From Pseudoxanthomonas kaohsiungensis (lineage in GTDB: Bacteria > Pseudomonadota > Gammaproteobacteria > Xanthomonadales > Xanthomonadaceae): DNA of 64,000 bases. Position numbers and translations under genes: made by a program. The stretch covers positions 310,001 through 374,000 of the forward strand of contig NZ_PDWO01000001.1 in assembly GCF_010211765.1 (NCBI RefSeq), written 5' to 3'. Every line of letters begins with the position of its first letter. The stretch's first letter is position 1. Positions 41,052 to 50,818 of the stretch are shown in pieces. Under the pieces are notes generated by a model. That model was not told the origin of the DNA, searched no databases, and worked only from the letters and a program-made list of their open reading frames with translations.

Positions 41052-41681
41052 ATGGGCAAGCCCGCACATTTCTCCACCAAGGACCGGATCCTGGGCGCGG
41101 CCGAGGAGCTGTTCGCCCAGCACGGCTTCGCCGGTACCTCGCTGCGCCAGGTGACCAGCCTGGCCGCGGTCAACATCGCGGCCGTGAACTACCACTTCGG
41201 CTCCAAGGAGAACCTGGTCAACGAGGTCTTCCGCCGGCGCATGGACGGGATGACCGCCAGCCGCCTGCAGCAGCTGGAAGTGGCGCTGCGCGACCACCCC
41301 GGCCAGCTCGAGCCGGTGCTGGCGGCATTCATCGAGCCCGCGCTGGCCCTTGCCCAGGACCGCAACGGCGGCGCCTCCTTCGTGCGGGTCATCGCCCGCG
41401 CCTACGCCGAGCACAACGAGAGCCTGCGAAAGTTCCTCTCGGACCACTACGGCCACGTGCTGCGCGAGTTCGGCAAGGCCCTGGCGGGCTGCCTGCCCAG
41501 CCTGGACAAGGAAACCCTGTACTGGCGCCTGGACTTCCTGGCCGGCTCGCTCACCTACGCGATGTCCGACTTCGGCCTGATCAAGCGGCCGGCCGGCGCC
41601 AGCGAGGCCACGCACCGGGCCCGTGCGGCCCGTGAACTGATCCGTTTCGCCGCCGCAGGCCTCCAGGCCCCGGCAAAGTAA
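41052..41681 (+). CDS. TetR-family regulator of fatty-acid oxidation (PsrA-like)
   Basis: 209-aa repressor. The helix-turn-helix spans about 10-55: KDRILGAAEELFAQHGFAGTSLRQ, then NIAAVNYHFGSKENLVNEVF, a pattern typical of PsrA/FadR-type TetR proteins that sense long-chain acyl-CoA or fatty acids. The C-terminal helical domain carries the ligand pocket. The operator at 41013-41024 and the beta-oxidation genes starting 27 bases downstream support this role. ATG 41052. Assignment as PsrA is inferred from context and motif, not from a full alignment. Confidence 0.82.
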   Translation: MGKPAHFSTKDRILGAAEELFAQHGFAGTSLRQVTSLAAVNIAAVNYHFGSKENLVNEVFRRRMDGMTASRLQQLEVALRDHPGQLEPVLAAFIEPALALAQDRNGGASFVRVIARAYAEHNESLRKFLSDHYGHVLREFGKALAGCLPSLDKETLYWRLDFLAGSLTYAMSDFGLIKRPAGASEATHRARAARELIRFAAAGLQAPAK

Positions 41682-41708
41682 CCACGTCAAATCAACAGGT
41701 TGAAAGAC

Positions 41709-44081
41709 ATGTCTGAGAAACTACTTGTCCGACGCGTCGCCGTCCTCGGTGCCGGCGTCATGGGTGCGCAGATCGCCGCCCACCTGACCAATGCGGGCGT
41801 GGATACCGTCCTGTTCGACCTGCCCGCCAAGGAAGGTCCCGCCGACGGCATCGTGCTCAAGGCCATCGCCAACCTGGGCAAGCTCAGCCCCGCCCCGTTC
41901 GCCAGCCGGTCGCTGGCCGAGGCGATCACCCCGGCCAACTACGACAGCGGGCTGGAGCAGCTGAAGGATTGCGACCTGATCATCGAGGCCATCGCCGAAC
42001 GGATGGACTGGAAGCAGGACCTATACCGGAAGATCGCCCCGTTCGTGGCCGACCACGCGGTGCTGGCTTCCAACACCTCGGGCCTGGGCATCAACAAGCT
42101 GGCCGAGGTGCTGCCCGAGCAACTGCGCCACCGCTTCTGCGGCGTGCACTTCTTCAACCCGCCGCGCTACATGCACCTGGCCGAGCTGATCCCGGCCAAG
42201 ACCACCGACCGCGCCGTGCTGGAGGGCCTGGAAACCTTCCTGGTCACGAACCTGGGCAAGGGCGTGGTCTACGCCAAGGACACCCCGAACTTCATCGGCA
42301 ACCGCATCGGCGTGTTCTCGATCCTGTCGGTGATCCACCACACCCGCCAGTTCGGCCTGGGCTTCGACGAAGTCGACGCGCTGACCGGCCCGCTGGTCGG
42401 CCGGCCGAAGTCGGCCACCTACCGCACCTCCGACGTGGTCGGCCTGGACACCATGGCCCACGTCATCAAGACCATGGCCGACACCCTGCCCGGCGACCCG
42501 TGGCACAAGTACTTCCAGTCGCCGGACTGGCTGGCCGCACTGATCGCCAAGGGCGCGCTGGGCCAGAAGACCGGCGCGGGCATCTTCCGCAAGGTCGGCA
42601 AGGACATCGTCGTCCTGGACCTGGAAAAGCAGGACTACCGCGCCTCGGACCGCAAGGCCGCCGACGAGGTGGTCGAGATTCTCAAGGTCAAGAACCCGGC
42701 CGAGAAGTTCGCCAGGCTGCGCGAGAGCGCGCATCCGCAGGCGCAGTTCCTGTGGGCCGCGTTCCGCGACCTGTTCCACTACAGCGCCTACCACCTGGTC
42801 GACATCGCCCACACCGCGCGCGACGTCGACCTGGCCATCCGCTGGGGCTACGGCTGGTCGCTGGGCCCGTTCGAGACCTGGCAGGCCGCCGGCTGGAAGC
42901 AGGTGGCGCAGTGGATCGCCGACGACATCGCCGCCGGCAAGGCCATGAGCGATGCGCCGCTGCCGGCCTGGGTACTGGACGGCCGCGACGGCGTGCATGC
43001 GGCGGCCGGCAGCTACAGCCCGGCCGACAACGCCCTGGTGCCCCGCTCCACCCTGCCGGTCTACCAGCGCCAGCGCTTCCCCGATCCGCTGCTGGGCGAG
43101 AAGTTCGACGCCGGCACGACCGTGTTCGAGAACGACGGCGTGCGCATGTGGCACGACGGCGACGGTATCGCGGTGGTCGGCTTCAAGACCAAGATGAACA
43201 CCGTCTCCGACCAGGTGCTCGACGGCCTGCAGGAAGCGATCACGATCGCCGAGCGCGACTTCCAGGGCCTGGTGATCTGGCAGCAGAAGGAGCCCTTCTC
43301 CGCCGGCGCCGACCTGGCCGGTGCGCTGGGCGCGCTGCAGGCCGGCAGGATCGAGCAGTTCGAGGCGATGGTCGCCAACTTCCAGCGCACCAGCCAGCGG
43401 ATCAAGTACGCGCTGGTCCCGGTGGTGGCGGCCGTGCGCGGCCTGGCCCTGGGCGGCGGCTGCGAATTCCAGATGCACAGCGCCCGTACCGTGGCACACC
43501 TGGAGAGCTACATCGGCCTGGTCGAGGCCGGCGTGGGCCTGCTGCCGGCCGGCGGCGGCCTGAAGGAACTGGCGGTTCGCGCTTCGCGTGCGGCCGGTCC
43601 GGGCGGCGACGTGTTCGCCGAGCTGAAGAAGACCTTCGAAACGGTGGCCATGGCCAAGGTCTCGACGTCGGCAGTCGAAGCGAAGGAGCTGGGCCTGCTG
43701 CGCCAGGACGACGTGGTGGTGTTCAATGCCTTCGAGCTGCTGCACGTGGCCAAGGCGCAGGCACGCGCGCTGGCCGAGGCCGGCTACCGTCCGCCGCTGC
43801 CGGCACGCCGCATCCAGGCCGCCGGTGACGTCGGCATCGCCACCTTCCGCATGCTGCTGGTCAACATGCTCGAAGGCCGCTTCATCAGCCCGTACGACGA
43901 GGAGATCGCCACCCGCATCGCCACCGTGCTCAGCGGCGGGGAGATCGACCGCGGCGCGCTGGTGGACGAGGAGTGGCTGCTCAAGCTCGAGCGCAAGCAC
44001 TTCGTCGAACTGGCCCAGCAGGAAAAGACCCAGGCCCGCATCGGCCACATGCTCAAGACGGGCAAGCCGCTGAGGAACTGA
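41709..44081 (+). CDS. 3-hydroxyacyl-CoA dehydrogenase/enoyl-CoA hydratase (FadN-like order)
   Basis: Two-step beta-oxidation enzyme, 790 aa. The N-terminal dehydrogenase has the NAD loop VAVLGAGVMGAQIAAHL and the catalytic region CGVHFFNPPRYMHLAEL. The C-terminal crotonase-type domain (about 480-690) has PFSAGADLAGAL and RGLALGGGCEFQMH for the oxyanion hole. Dehydrogenase before hydratase is the FadN order, opposite to E. coli FadB/FadJ. ATG 41709 is preferred; an in-frame TTG at 41700 would add three residues. The acyltransferase partner follows after 85 bases. Confidence 0.93.
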   Translation: MSEKLLVRRVAVLGAGVMGAQIAAHLTNAGVDTVLFDLPAKEGPADGIVLKAIANLGKLSPAPFASRSLAEAITPANYDSGLEQLKDCDLIIEAIAERMDWKQDLYRKIAPFVADHAVLASNTSGLGINKLAEVLPEQLRHRFCGVHFFNPPRYMHLAELIPAKTTDRAVLEGLETFLVTNLGKGVVYAKDTPNFIGNRIGVFSILSVIHHTRQFGLGFDEVDALTGPLVGRPKSATYRTSDVVGLDTMAHVIKTMADTLPGDPWHKYFQSPDWLAALIAKGALGQKTGAGIFRKVGKDIVVLDLEKQDYRASDRKAADEVVEILKVKNPAEKFARLRESAHPQAQFLWAAFRDLFHYSAYHLVDIAHTARDVDLAIRWGYGWSLGPFETWQAAGWKQVAQWIADDIAAGKAMSDAPLPAWVLDGRDGVHAAAGSYSPADNALVPRSTLPVYQRQRFPDPLLGEKFDAGTTVFENDGVRMWHDGDGIAVVGFKTKMNTVSDQVLDGLQEAITIAERDFQGLVIWQQKEPFSAGADLAGALGALQAGRIEQFEAMVANFQRTSQRIKYALVPVVAAVRGLALGGGCEFQMHSARTVAHLESYIGLVEAGVGLLPAGGGLKELAVRASRAAGPGGDVFAELKKTFETVAMAKVSTSAVEAKELGLLRQDDVVVFNAFELLHVAKAQARALAEAGYRPPLPARRIQAAGDVGIATFRMLLVNMLEGRFISPYDEEIATRIATVLSGGEIDRGALVDEEWLLKLERKHFVELAQQEKTQARIGHMLKTGKPLRN

Positions 44082-44166
44082 GGCCAGCGCGGCGCCGTCG
44101 CAGCGATGGCGCCGCCCCCTCGTTCGCTGCGACCCGCACGGTCTTCCCGAATTCCGGAGTAACGAA

Positions 44167-45372
44167 ATGATCAAGCAGATTCAAGATGCCTACATCGTCG
44201 CCGCCACCCGCACCCCGGTCGGCAAGGCGCCCAAAGGCATGTTCCGCAACACGCGTCCCGACGACATGCTCGCCCACGTGCTCAGGTCGGTGGTCGCGCA
44301 GGCGCCGGGCATCGACACCTCGCGCATCGACGACGCGATCATCGGCTGCGCCATGCCCGAGGGCGAGCAAGGCATGAACGTGGCGCGCATCGGCGTGCTG
44401 CTGGCCGGCCTGCCCGACACCGTGGCCGCGCAGACCATCAACCGCTTCTGTTCCTCCGGCCTGCAGGCCGTGGCCCTGGCCGCCGACCAGATCCGCCTGG
44501 GCAACGCCGACCTGATGCTGGCCGGCGGCACCGAGTCGATGTCGATGGTGCCGATGATGGGCAACAAGGTCGCCCTGTCTCCGTCGGTGTTCAAGGACGA
44601 CCACGTCGCCATCGCCTATGGCATGGGCATCACCGCCGAGAAGGTTGCCGAAGAGTGGAAGGTCTCGCGCGAGGAGCAGGACGCTTTCGCGGTGGCTTCG
44701 CACCAGAAGGCGCTGGCTGCGATTGCCGCCGGCGAGTTCCGCGACGAGATCAGCCCCTACGAAATCCTTTCCCATGTGCCGGACCTGGCCGGCAACACGA
44801 TCCAGCTGCGCAAGAAGCTGGCCGATACCGACGAAGGCCCGCGCGCGGACACCTCGATGGAAGGCCTGGCCAGGCTGCGCCCGGTGTTCCGCAACGGCCA
44901 GTTCGGCGGCACCGTAACCGCCGGCAATTCCTCGCAGATGAGCGACGGCGCCGGCGCGGTCTTGCTGGCCTCCGAGCAGGCGATCAAGGATTACGGCCTC
45001 ACCCCGCTGGCGCGCTTCGTCAGCTTCTCGGTGGCCGGGGTGCGCCCGGAGGTGATGGGCATCGGACCGATCGCCGCGATCCCCAAGGCGCTCAAGCAGG
45101 CAGGCTTGACCCGCGACCAGCTGGACTGGATCGAGCTCAACGAAGCCTTCGCCGCACAGGCGCTGGCGGTGATCCGCGACAGTGGCCTGGATCCGTCCAA
45201 GGTCAACCCGCTCGGTGGCGCGATCGCCCTGGGCCACCCGCTGGGCGCGACCGGCGCGGTGCGCACCGCGACCATCGTCCATGGCATGCGCCGTCGCCAG
45301 CAGAAGTACGGCATGGTGACCATGTGCATCGGAACCGGCATGGGCGCGGCGGGGATCTTCGAGGCGCTCTGA
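44167..45372 (+). CDS. fadA: Acetyl-CoA C-acyltransferase (3-ketoacyl-CoA thiolase)
   Basis: Last step of beta-oxidation, cleaving 3-ketoacyl-CoA with CoA, 401 aa. Nucleophile Cys95 ([11 protein letters not shown]), His357 ([14 protein letters not shown]) and Cys387 ([13 protein letters not shown]), with NEAFAAQ binding substrate, all match thiolase I. ATG 44167 follows a GGAG site. It forms a complex or functional pair with the upstream two-domain enzyme and is probably read from the same PsrA-controlled promoter. A terminator follows. Confidence 0.95.
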   Translation: MIKQIQDAYIVAATRTPVGKAPKGMFRNTRPDDMLAHVLRSVVAQAPGIDTSRIDDAIIGCAMPEGEQGMNVARIGVLLAGLPDTVAAQTINRFCSSGLQAVALAADQIRLGNADLMLAGGTESMSMVPMMGNKVALSPSVFKDDHVAIAYGMGITAEKVAEEWKVSREEQDAFAVASHQKALAAIAAGEFRDEISPYEILSHVPDLAGNTIQLRKKLADTDEGPRADTSMEGLARLRPVFRNGQFGGTVTAGNSSQMSDGAGAVLLASEQAIKDYGLTPLARFVSFSVAGVRPEVMGIGPIAAIPKALKQAGLTRDQLDWIELNEAFAAQALAVIRDSGLDPSKVNPLGGAIALGHPLGATGAVRTATIVHGMRRRQQKYGMVTMCIGTGMGAAGIFEAL

Positions 45373-45412
45373 GCTACCAGGAGGGCCTCCCGTCCGCGGG
45401 AAACGCAAGCGG

Positions 45413-45442
45413 AGACGGCGCCCTCGGGCGCCGTCCTTGTTT
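45413..45442 (+). terminator. Intrinsic terminator after the thiolase gene
   Basis: GACGGCGCCC-TC-GGGCGCCGTC followed by CTTGTTT, about 40 bases past the thiolase stop. The convergent galU gene ends just beyond. Confidence 0.75.
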
Positions 45443-45477
45443 CAGCGATCACTGCGGCGGCAGTCGCCGGCGCGCGC

Positions 45478-46380
45478 TCAGTCCTGGTCGATCACGCCCA
45501 GCTCGCCCAGGGCGCGCTGCATCATGTCCCGCGCCGGATCGCTCAGCTTCTCGTGGTCGAGCGCATAACGGATCGTCGCTTCGATCAGGCCGATATGCGT
45601 GCCGCAGTCGAAACGGGTGCCCTGGAAGCGATAGGCGTGGACGGGATGTTCGGCCAGCAGCGCCGCGATCGCATCGGTCAACTGGATCTCGCCGCCTGCG
45701 CCCGGACGGGTCGCCTCGAGCAGGCTGAAGATGCGCGGACTGAGCACGTACCGGCCGACCACCGCGAGGTTGCTCGGCGCGACCTCTGGCTTGGGCTTCT
45801 CGACGATGGCCTTGATCCGGCCCTGGCGGCCGTCGAAGGCTTCGGTCGCGACGATGCCATAGCTGCCGGTGGCCTCGTGCGGCACGTCCTGCACCGCGAT
45901 CATGCTCGCGCCTGAGGTTTCGGCGGCGTCGGCCATCTGCTTCAACGCACCCGCACCCCGGTTCCAGATCAGGTCGTCGGGGAGCAGCACCGCGAACGGT
46001 TCGTCGCCGATGACCTCCCTGGCGCACAGGACGGCATGGCCCAGACCCAAGGCCTCGGCCTGGGTCACGAAGATCGCGCGGACGCCCTCCGGCAGCACGT
46101 GCCGGACCAGCTCCAGCTGTTCGGTCTTGCCGGCGCGCTCGAGCTTCTGCTCGAGTTCGTAGGCCTTGTCGAAGTAGTCGGCGACCGCATGCTTGTAGCG
46201 GTTGGTGATGAACACCAGCGTGTCGCACCCGGCCTCGATCGCCTCGTCCACTGCGTACTGGATCAGCGGCCGGTCGATGATCGGCAGCATCTCCTTGGGA
46301 ACGGTCTTGGTGGCGGGAAGGAAGCGGGTACCCAGTCCTGCGACCGGGAAAACTGCCTTGCGGATCCTCTTGGACGTCAT
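45478..46380 (-). CDS. galU: UTP-glucose-1-phosphate uridylyltransferase
   Basis: Makes UDP-glucose for LPS, exopolysaccharide and trehalose, 300 aa. KAVFPVAGLGTRFLPATKTVPKEMLP, given as the nucleotide-binding start, then GLGHAVLCA, VLLPDDLI and IVEKPKPE. Its ATG overlaps the stop of the WbpM-like gene by four bases (ATGA), so the two are coupled. It is the last gene of the lapA-lapB-sugar run. Confidence 0.96.
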   Translation of the reverse strand: MTSKRIRKAVFPVAGLGTRFLPATKTVPKEMLPIIDRPLIQYAVDEAIEAGCDTLVFITNRYKHAVADYFDKAYELEQKLERAGKTEQLELVRHVLPEGVRAIFVTQAEALGLGHAVLCAREVIGDEPFAVLLPDDLIWNRGAGALKQMADAAETSGASMIAVQDVPHEATGSYGIVATEAFDGRQGRIKAIVEKPKPEVAPSNLAVVGRYVLSPRIFSLLEATRPGAGGEIQLTDAIAALLAEHPVHAYRFQGTRFDCGTHIGLIEATIRYALDHEKLSDPARDMMQRALGELGVIDQD

Positions 46381-48290
46381 CGTGTCGATCGGGCCTCGCG
46401 TGCGGGGAACGGAACCACGACCGCGCCCGCATCGGGCACCGCCGCCAGTTCCGCCGGAATGAATTCGGGGATTACTTCGCGCAGCACCTGGCGCAGGCTG
46501 TCCTCGTCGTAGTGGGCCACCGCCTCACGCATCCGCTCCACCCCCAGGCGCACCTGCTCGGCGGACGACTCGCGCGCGCCGGCCTCCAGGATCTTGGAAT
46601 GCGAAGTCGGGCGATAGTGCTCGTCCGCGTAGAACAGGGTTTCGTGCAGCTTCTCGCCCGGACGCAAGCCGGTGTACACCACTGCGATGTCGCGGCCGGG
46701 CTGCTTGCCGGCGAGGCGGATCATCTGCTCCGCAAGCAAACGGATCGGCACCGGCTCGCCCATGTCGAGCGTGTAGATGGCGGCGTGCGAACCGGCGGCA
46801 GCGGCCTGCACGATCAGCTGGCAGGCCTCCGGGATGGTCATGAAGTAACGCGTAACCTCAGGGTCGGTGACCGTCACCGGCCCGCCCTTGCGGATCTGCT
46901 CGCGGAACAGCGGCACGACGCTGCCGGCAGAGTCGAGCACGTTGCCGAAGCGCACCGTGACGAACCGGGTGCCGCTGCTCTTGGCATCGAGTGACTGCGC
47001 GATCATCTCCGCGAAACGCTTGGTCGCGCCCAGTACGTTGGCCGGGTCGACCGCCTTGTCGGTGGATATGAAAACGAAGGTGTCGACGCCGCTCTCGCGG
47101 CACAGGCGGGCGACCGTATCGGTCGCCAGCACATTGTTGCGCACGGCCTCCCGCAACTGCGCCTCGAGCAGGGGCACCTGCTTGTAGGCTGCTGCGTGGA
47201 ACACCGCATCCGGCTGCCCCAGGCGCAATGCGTGGGCCGTCACCGCCGGATCGCCGCAGTCGCCCAGGACCGCCTCGATCTCCAGGTCCGGGAACGCGCG
47301 GCTCAGGTCGCCGTGGATCGTGATGAGCGCCAGTTCGTCGATCTCGAGCAACACGATGCGGCGCGCGCCGTGGCGCGCGCACTGGCGGCACAGCTCGGAA
47401 CCGATCGAACCGCCCGCGCCGGTCACCATCACCGTGCGACTGCCCAGCCAGCCACGGATCAGCTTCCAGTCCGGCATGACCGGCTTGCGGCCCAGCAGGT
47501 CTTCGATCGCGACTTCCTTCAGCTCGCCCGGCAACGCCTGCCCCTCCAGGACGTCGGTCAACCGGGGCACGGTGCGGAACGGCAGGCCCGTGCGCTCGCA
47601 GATCGCCATCACCCGCTGCATGCCGGCCGCGTCTAGCGATGGCATGGCGATGACCAGCATGCCGGCCGCGGTTTCCTTCGCCACCAGAACCGCATCCTCC
47701 AACCCGCCGAGTACGGACAGGCCATGCAGGCGCGCCCCCCGCAGGCGCGGCGCGTCGTCGAGGAAACCGACCGGCTCGTACGCACCGGAGCGCCGCAGGT
47801 CGCGGACCAGCGCCTCGCCGGCGCGCCCGGCGCCCAGGACCAGGACGCGCCGGGCAACCATCCCGCGCTGGCCCATATGATGGTCCTTCCAGACCCGGTA
47901 GAGCAGCCGGGGCATCCCCAGCAGTACGGTGAGCGCAAACGGATAGACGACCAGAACCGTGCGCGGAACCGAGCCCAGGCGGTTGTAGACGGCCAGCCCC
48001 AGGACAATGGCCAACAGGCCGAAGACACCGGCCTTCAGGATGTTCCCAAGGTCGGGCACGCTGGCGAAACGCCACAGGCCGCGATAGAGTCCCACCCTCC
48101 AGAACACCAACCCCTGGGCCACCAGCACCAAGGCAACGGTGGGCGAGAATTCCGTCCACGTATAAGGCTCCCGGCTGCTGGCGTAGCGCAGGGCGTGGAC
48201 AAGCTGCCAGCAGATGTAAACCATGACCAGGTCATGGACCACGACCGCGATGCGGGTCAACGCGACACTGGTACTCGTTCCGGGGTTCAT
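46377..48290 (-). CDS. WbpM/CapD-like polysaccharide biosynthesis protein (nucleotide-sugar 4,6-dehydratase/epimerase)
   Basis: 637-aa membrane protein. Four N-terminal helices (about 1-130), a CoA-binding-like Rossmann region (RVLVLGAGRAGEALVRDL), and a C-terminal short-chain dehydratase domain with VTGAGGSIGSELCRQCARH, FISTDKAVDPANVLGATKRFAE (catalytic Lys) and RPGEKLHETL. The WbpM/FlaA1 group makes UDP-4-keto-6-deoxy sugars from UDP-GlcNAc for O-antigen. The start overlaps the end of the WecA-like gene (ATGA). Exact sugar product unknown. Confidence 0.9.
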   Translation of the reverse strand: MNPGTSTSVALTRIAVVVHDLVMVYICWQLVHALRYASSREPYTWTEFSPTVALVLVAQGLVFWRVGLYRGLWRFASVPDLGNILKAGVFGLLAIVLGLAVYNRLGSVPRTVLVVYPFALTVLLGMPRLLYRVWKDHHMGQRGMVARRVLVLGAGRAGEALVRDLRRSGAYEPVGFLDDAPRLRGARLHGLSVLGGLEDAVLVAKETAAGMLVIAMPSLDAAGMQRVMAICERTGLPFRTVPRLTDVLEGQALPGELKEVAIEDLLGRKPVMPDWKLIRGWLGSRTVMVTGAGGSIGSELCRQCARHGARRIVLLEIDELALITIHGDLSRAFPDLEIEAVLGDCGDPAVTAHALRLGQPDAVFHAAAYKQVPLLEAQLREAVRNNVLATDTVARLCRESGVDTFVFISTDKAVDPANVLGATKRFAEMIAQSLDAKSSGTRFVTVRFGNVLDSAGSVVPLFREQIRKGGPVTVTDPEVTRYFMTIPEACQLIVQAAAAGSHAAIYTLDMGEPVPIRLLAEQMIRLAGKQPGRDIAVVYTGLRPGEKLHETLFYADEHYRPTSHSKILEAGARESSAEQVRLGVERMREAVAHYDEDSLRQVLREVIPEFIPAELAAVPDAGAVVVPFPAREARSTR

Positions 48291-49288
48291 GCTTGCCTTT
48301 CGGTTCCCTTCCCTGGAACGAGGCGCCGTCGTAACCGGACCCAGGCCAGGAGCGCAATGGATAGCCAAAGCGCCACGCCCCCCCCGGCGAACCATGGCGC
48401 AACCCCGCTCAGATAAGACGCAAGGATAACAGCGACAACGCTGAATGCAGCGTAGACGAGGGTCACGAATGTGTGACTGCGTCCGGCTTTTACCCAGCAC
48501 TGGTAGAGATGAGAGGTGTGCGGTTGCCACCATACCTCGCCGGCCAGCATGCGCGCACCCAGCGTCAAGGAAGCGTCAATCAGAAAGGCCGAGAGCGGCA
48601 GCACCAATACGAGGGCGTCGGGAATCTTTTGCGCTGACGCGTCCCGGGCCGCGAGCGCCAGCAGCGCAGCCAGCGCGTACCCGAGCGTGCCGCTGCCCAC
48701 ATCACCGAGGAAGATCCGGGCTTTTGGAAAGTTGAATGGCACGAAAGCCGCCGTCGCCGCTGCCAGTGCCAGCGCCGGGTAGGCCACGGGCGGGACCAGC
48801 CAGCCGACTGCAGCCGCCGCCAGGACCGCCTGGCTGGATGCCAGCCCGTTGATGCCGTCCATGAAGTTCCAAACGTTGACAAGGACGGGCACCGACAAGG
48901 CAGTGAGCACCACCCATCCCCAGCGTCCCTCCGCTCCATGCAGGCCCCAGGCCAGTACCAGGCCTGCCAAGCATTGCACCAGCAGGCGCAGCACCGGCCC
49001 CAGGGGGCGGTGGTCATCGACCCAGCCTATGCCGGCGACTAGCAGCAGGCCAGTGGCGAATCCCAGCAAGGACACGAGACCCGCCATTCCCGTCGCCGCT
49101 GCCATGGCGCACCCGACGAGCAGGGCAAAAGCGATTCCGATGCCCCCGCCGCGCGGAGTCGGCACCGAATGACTTCGCCGCTCTCCCGGCTGATCGATCA
49201 GCTTGTGCCGGCGCGCGTACACCAGGGCCAACCAGGTCCCCGCCGCCGACACTCCCGCGAGGAGCATCAGCCAGGCCGCCATGCCCAT
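48287..49288 (-). CDS. WecA/MraY-family glycosyl-1-phosphate transferase
   Basis: 333-aa polytopic enzyme that moves a sugar-1-phosphate onto undecaprenyl phosphate, starting an O-antigen or similar chain. About ten helices, with HSVPTPRGGGIGIAFA, GWVDDHRPLGPV (the DD pair), NVWNFMDGINGLA and RIFLGDVGSGTLGY as family motifs. It starts in a TGATG overlap with the lapB stop and runs into the WbpM-like gene, making a coupled surface-sugar module. GlcNAc or FucNAc donor cannot be told. Confidence 0.9.
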   Translation of the reverse strand: MGMAAWLMLLAGVSAAGTWLALVYARRHKLIDQPGERRSHSVPTPRGGGIGIAFALLVGCAMAAATGMAGLVSLLGFATGLLLVAGIGWVDDHRPLGPVLRLLVQCLAGLVLAWGLHGAEGRWGWVVLTALSVPVLVNVWNFMDGINGLASSQAVLAAAAVGWLVPPVAYPALALAAATAAFVPFNFPKARIFLGDVGSGTLGYALAALLALAARDASAQKIPDALVLVLPLSAFLIDASLTLGARMLAGEVWWQPHTSHLYQCWVKAGRSHTFVTLVYAAFSVVAVILASYLSGVAPWFAGGGVALWLSIALLAWVRLRRRLVPGKGTERQA

Positions 49289-50466
49289 CAGACGACCGCG
49301 TAGTTGAGCAGCGGCTTCACCGTGCCCCACTCCTTGCAACTCGGGCACTGCCAGTGGTGGGTCCGTGCACCGAAGCCGCAACGCGTACAGCGGTAGCTCG
49401 GATTGCGCACGAGCAACTGGTCGGTGATGTGCTTGAGGTCGTGCAGGGTCGCGGTGCTGTCCGCGCCCACGGCCAGGGTCAGGTCGATCAGCGCGGCCTC
49501 GCCCCGCACCGACGGCCGGTCCTTCAGCTGCCTGCCCAGGTAGTCGCGGGCCGCCTTGGCCCCCTCTTGCCCCTCGATCAGGCGGGTCAGCGCCAGCACC
49601 GGCGCGATGCCTCGATAGTGCTCGCTCATCTCGGCGAGGAACGCGCGCGCACCCGCGTTGTCACCGACTTCGCCATAACAGGCCAGCAGGCTGGGCAGGA
49701 ACTCCGGCAGGTAATCGGGATCGTGCCGCGCGGCGCGCTCGAAGGCGCGGATCGCACCCTCCGGATTGTGCGAATCCACCTCGATGCGGCCCTCGAGGAT
49801 GCCGGCGCGGACGCTGGTGGCATCGGCCTGGTAGGCCCTGGCGATCGCGCTGCGCGCGCCATCGAGGTCGCCGTTGGCGCGATGGCGATCGGCCAGTTCG
49901 CATTCGAACTGTGCCACCAGCTTGCCCATCGGTTCGCCGGTGACTTCCTCGTAACGCACCGCATTGTCGATCGCCCGCTCCCAGTCGCGCTCGGCCTGGT
50001 AGATGCCGATCAGGTGCCTGAGCGCCTGCGGCGCGCGCTGGTCGATCCGCGCCAGGTCGGTGAAGACCGTTTCGGCGCGATCGAGCAGGCCGGACTTCAT
50101 GTAGTCCTCGCCGAGCGCGAGCAGGGCCTGGACGCGCTGCTGGTCGCTGAGGTCGTTGCGCTGGACCAGGCCCTGGTGCAAGCGGATCGCGCGGTCGACC
50201 TCGCCGCGACGGCGGAACAGGTGCCCGAGCGCGACCTGGGTCTCGAAGGTTTCCTTGTCCAGTTCGGCGATGTGCAGGAAAAGTTCGATCGCCTTGTCCG
50301 GCTGTTCGTTGAGCAGGTAGTTCAGGCCGCGGAAGTAGGTGCTGGACAGGCGGCTGACCTGGGTGTCGCCGTGGCGCTGCCCTCCCCGCCTTCCCACCAC
50401 CCAGCCGGTGAGCGCGGCCAGCGGCAGCAGCAGGAAGAACCAGAACCATTCGTTGAGGAATTCCAT
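49288..50466 (-). CDS. lapB: Lipopolysaccharide assembly protein B
   Basis: Inner-membrane adaptor that presents LpxC to FtsH, tuning LPS synthesis, 392 aa. One N-terminal helix (FLNEWFWFFLLLPLAALTGWVV), about nine tetratricopeptide repeats, and a C-terminal rubredoxin-type zinc knuckle CTRCGF...CPSC. The membrane anchor and rubredoxin domain are both present, so it should work. It follows lapA by three bases, as in E. coli. Confidence 0.94.
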   Translation of the reverse strand: MEFLNEWFWFFLLLPLAALTGWVVGRRGGQRHGDTQVSRLSSTYFRGLNYLLNEQPDKAIELFLHIAELDKETFETQVALGHLFRRRGEVDRAIRLHQGLVQRNDLSDQQRVQALLALGEDYMKSGLLDRAETVFTDLARIDQRAPQALRHLIGIYQAERDWERAIDNAVRYEEVTGEPMGKLVAQFECELADRHRANGDLDGARSAIARAYQADATSVRAGILEGRIEVDSHNPEGAIRAFERAARHDPDYLPEFLPSLLACYGEVGDNAGARAFLAEMSEHYRGIAPVLALTRLIEGQEGAKAARDYLGRQLKDRPSVRGEAALIDLTLAVGADSTATLHDLKHITDQLLVRNPSYRCTRCGFGARTHHWQCPSCKEWGTVKPLLNYAVV

Positions 50467-50469
50467 GGA

Positions 50470-50757
50470 TCAGGTTCCCTGATAGGGGGGGCGCGGGCCT
50501 TCCTCCGCGACTGCAGCAGGCGGCGCAGGACGGGACGCGCGGCGCAGGCGCGCCTGCAAGGGCAGCACCGTGGTGGCCATGACGATGCCACCGCCGAGCA
50601 GCACGCCGGCCAGCAGCGACACCATGATGGCGACGCCCGATGTGGTCACGACCTCGGCGATGCCGAAGTCCAGCACGACCTTTTGCGGATTGAGTGAACC
50701 GACCACCAAGCCGGCGGCCAGGAAGGCGACCAGCACCAGTAGACGAAGAATGCTCAT
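50470..50757 (-). CDS. lapA: Lipopolysaccharide assembly protein A (DUF1049)
   Basis: 95-aa inner-membrane protein with two helices, LRLLVLVAFLAAGLVVGSLN and GVAIMVSLLAGVLLGGGIVMA, joined by the conserved NPQKVVLDFGIAEV loop. Acts with LapB in LPS homeostasis. ATG 50757 after GGGAC-like weak site. About 60 bases follow ihfB's stop. Confidence 0.9.
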   Translation of the reverse strand: MSILRLLVLVAFLAAGLVVGSLNPQKVVLDFGIAEVVTTSGVAIMVSLLAGVLLGGGIVMATTVLPLQARLRRASRPAPPAAVAEEGPRPPYQGT

Positions 50758-50818
50758 GTCCCGACTCCTGCGGCAGTCGGGGGAAGCTTAGCGGACCTGA
50801 ACGACGACGACGAGCCGG

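Noticed and set aside
40901-41176. 91-codon minus-strand frame across the TetR start, which might have explained the terminator before ndk
   Set aside because: It runs antisense to the conserved helix-turn-helix of the TetR protein and has no family resemblance or ribosome site.
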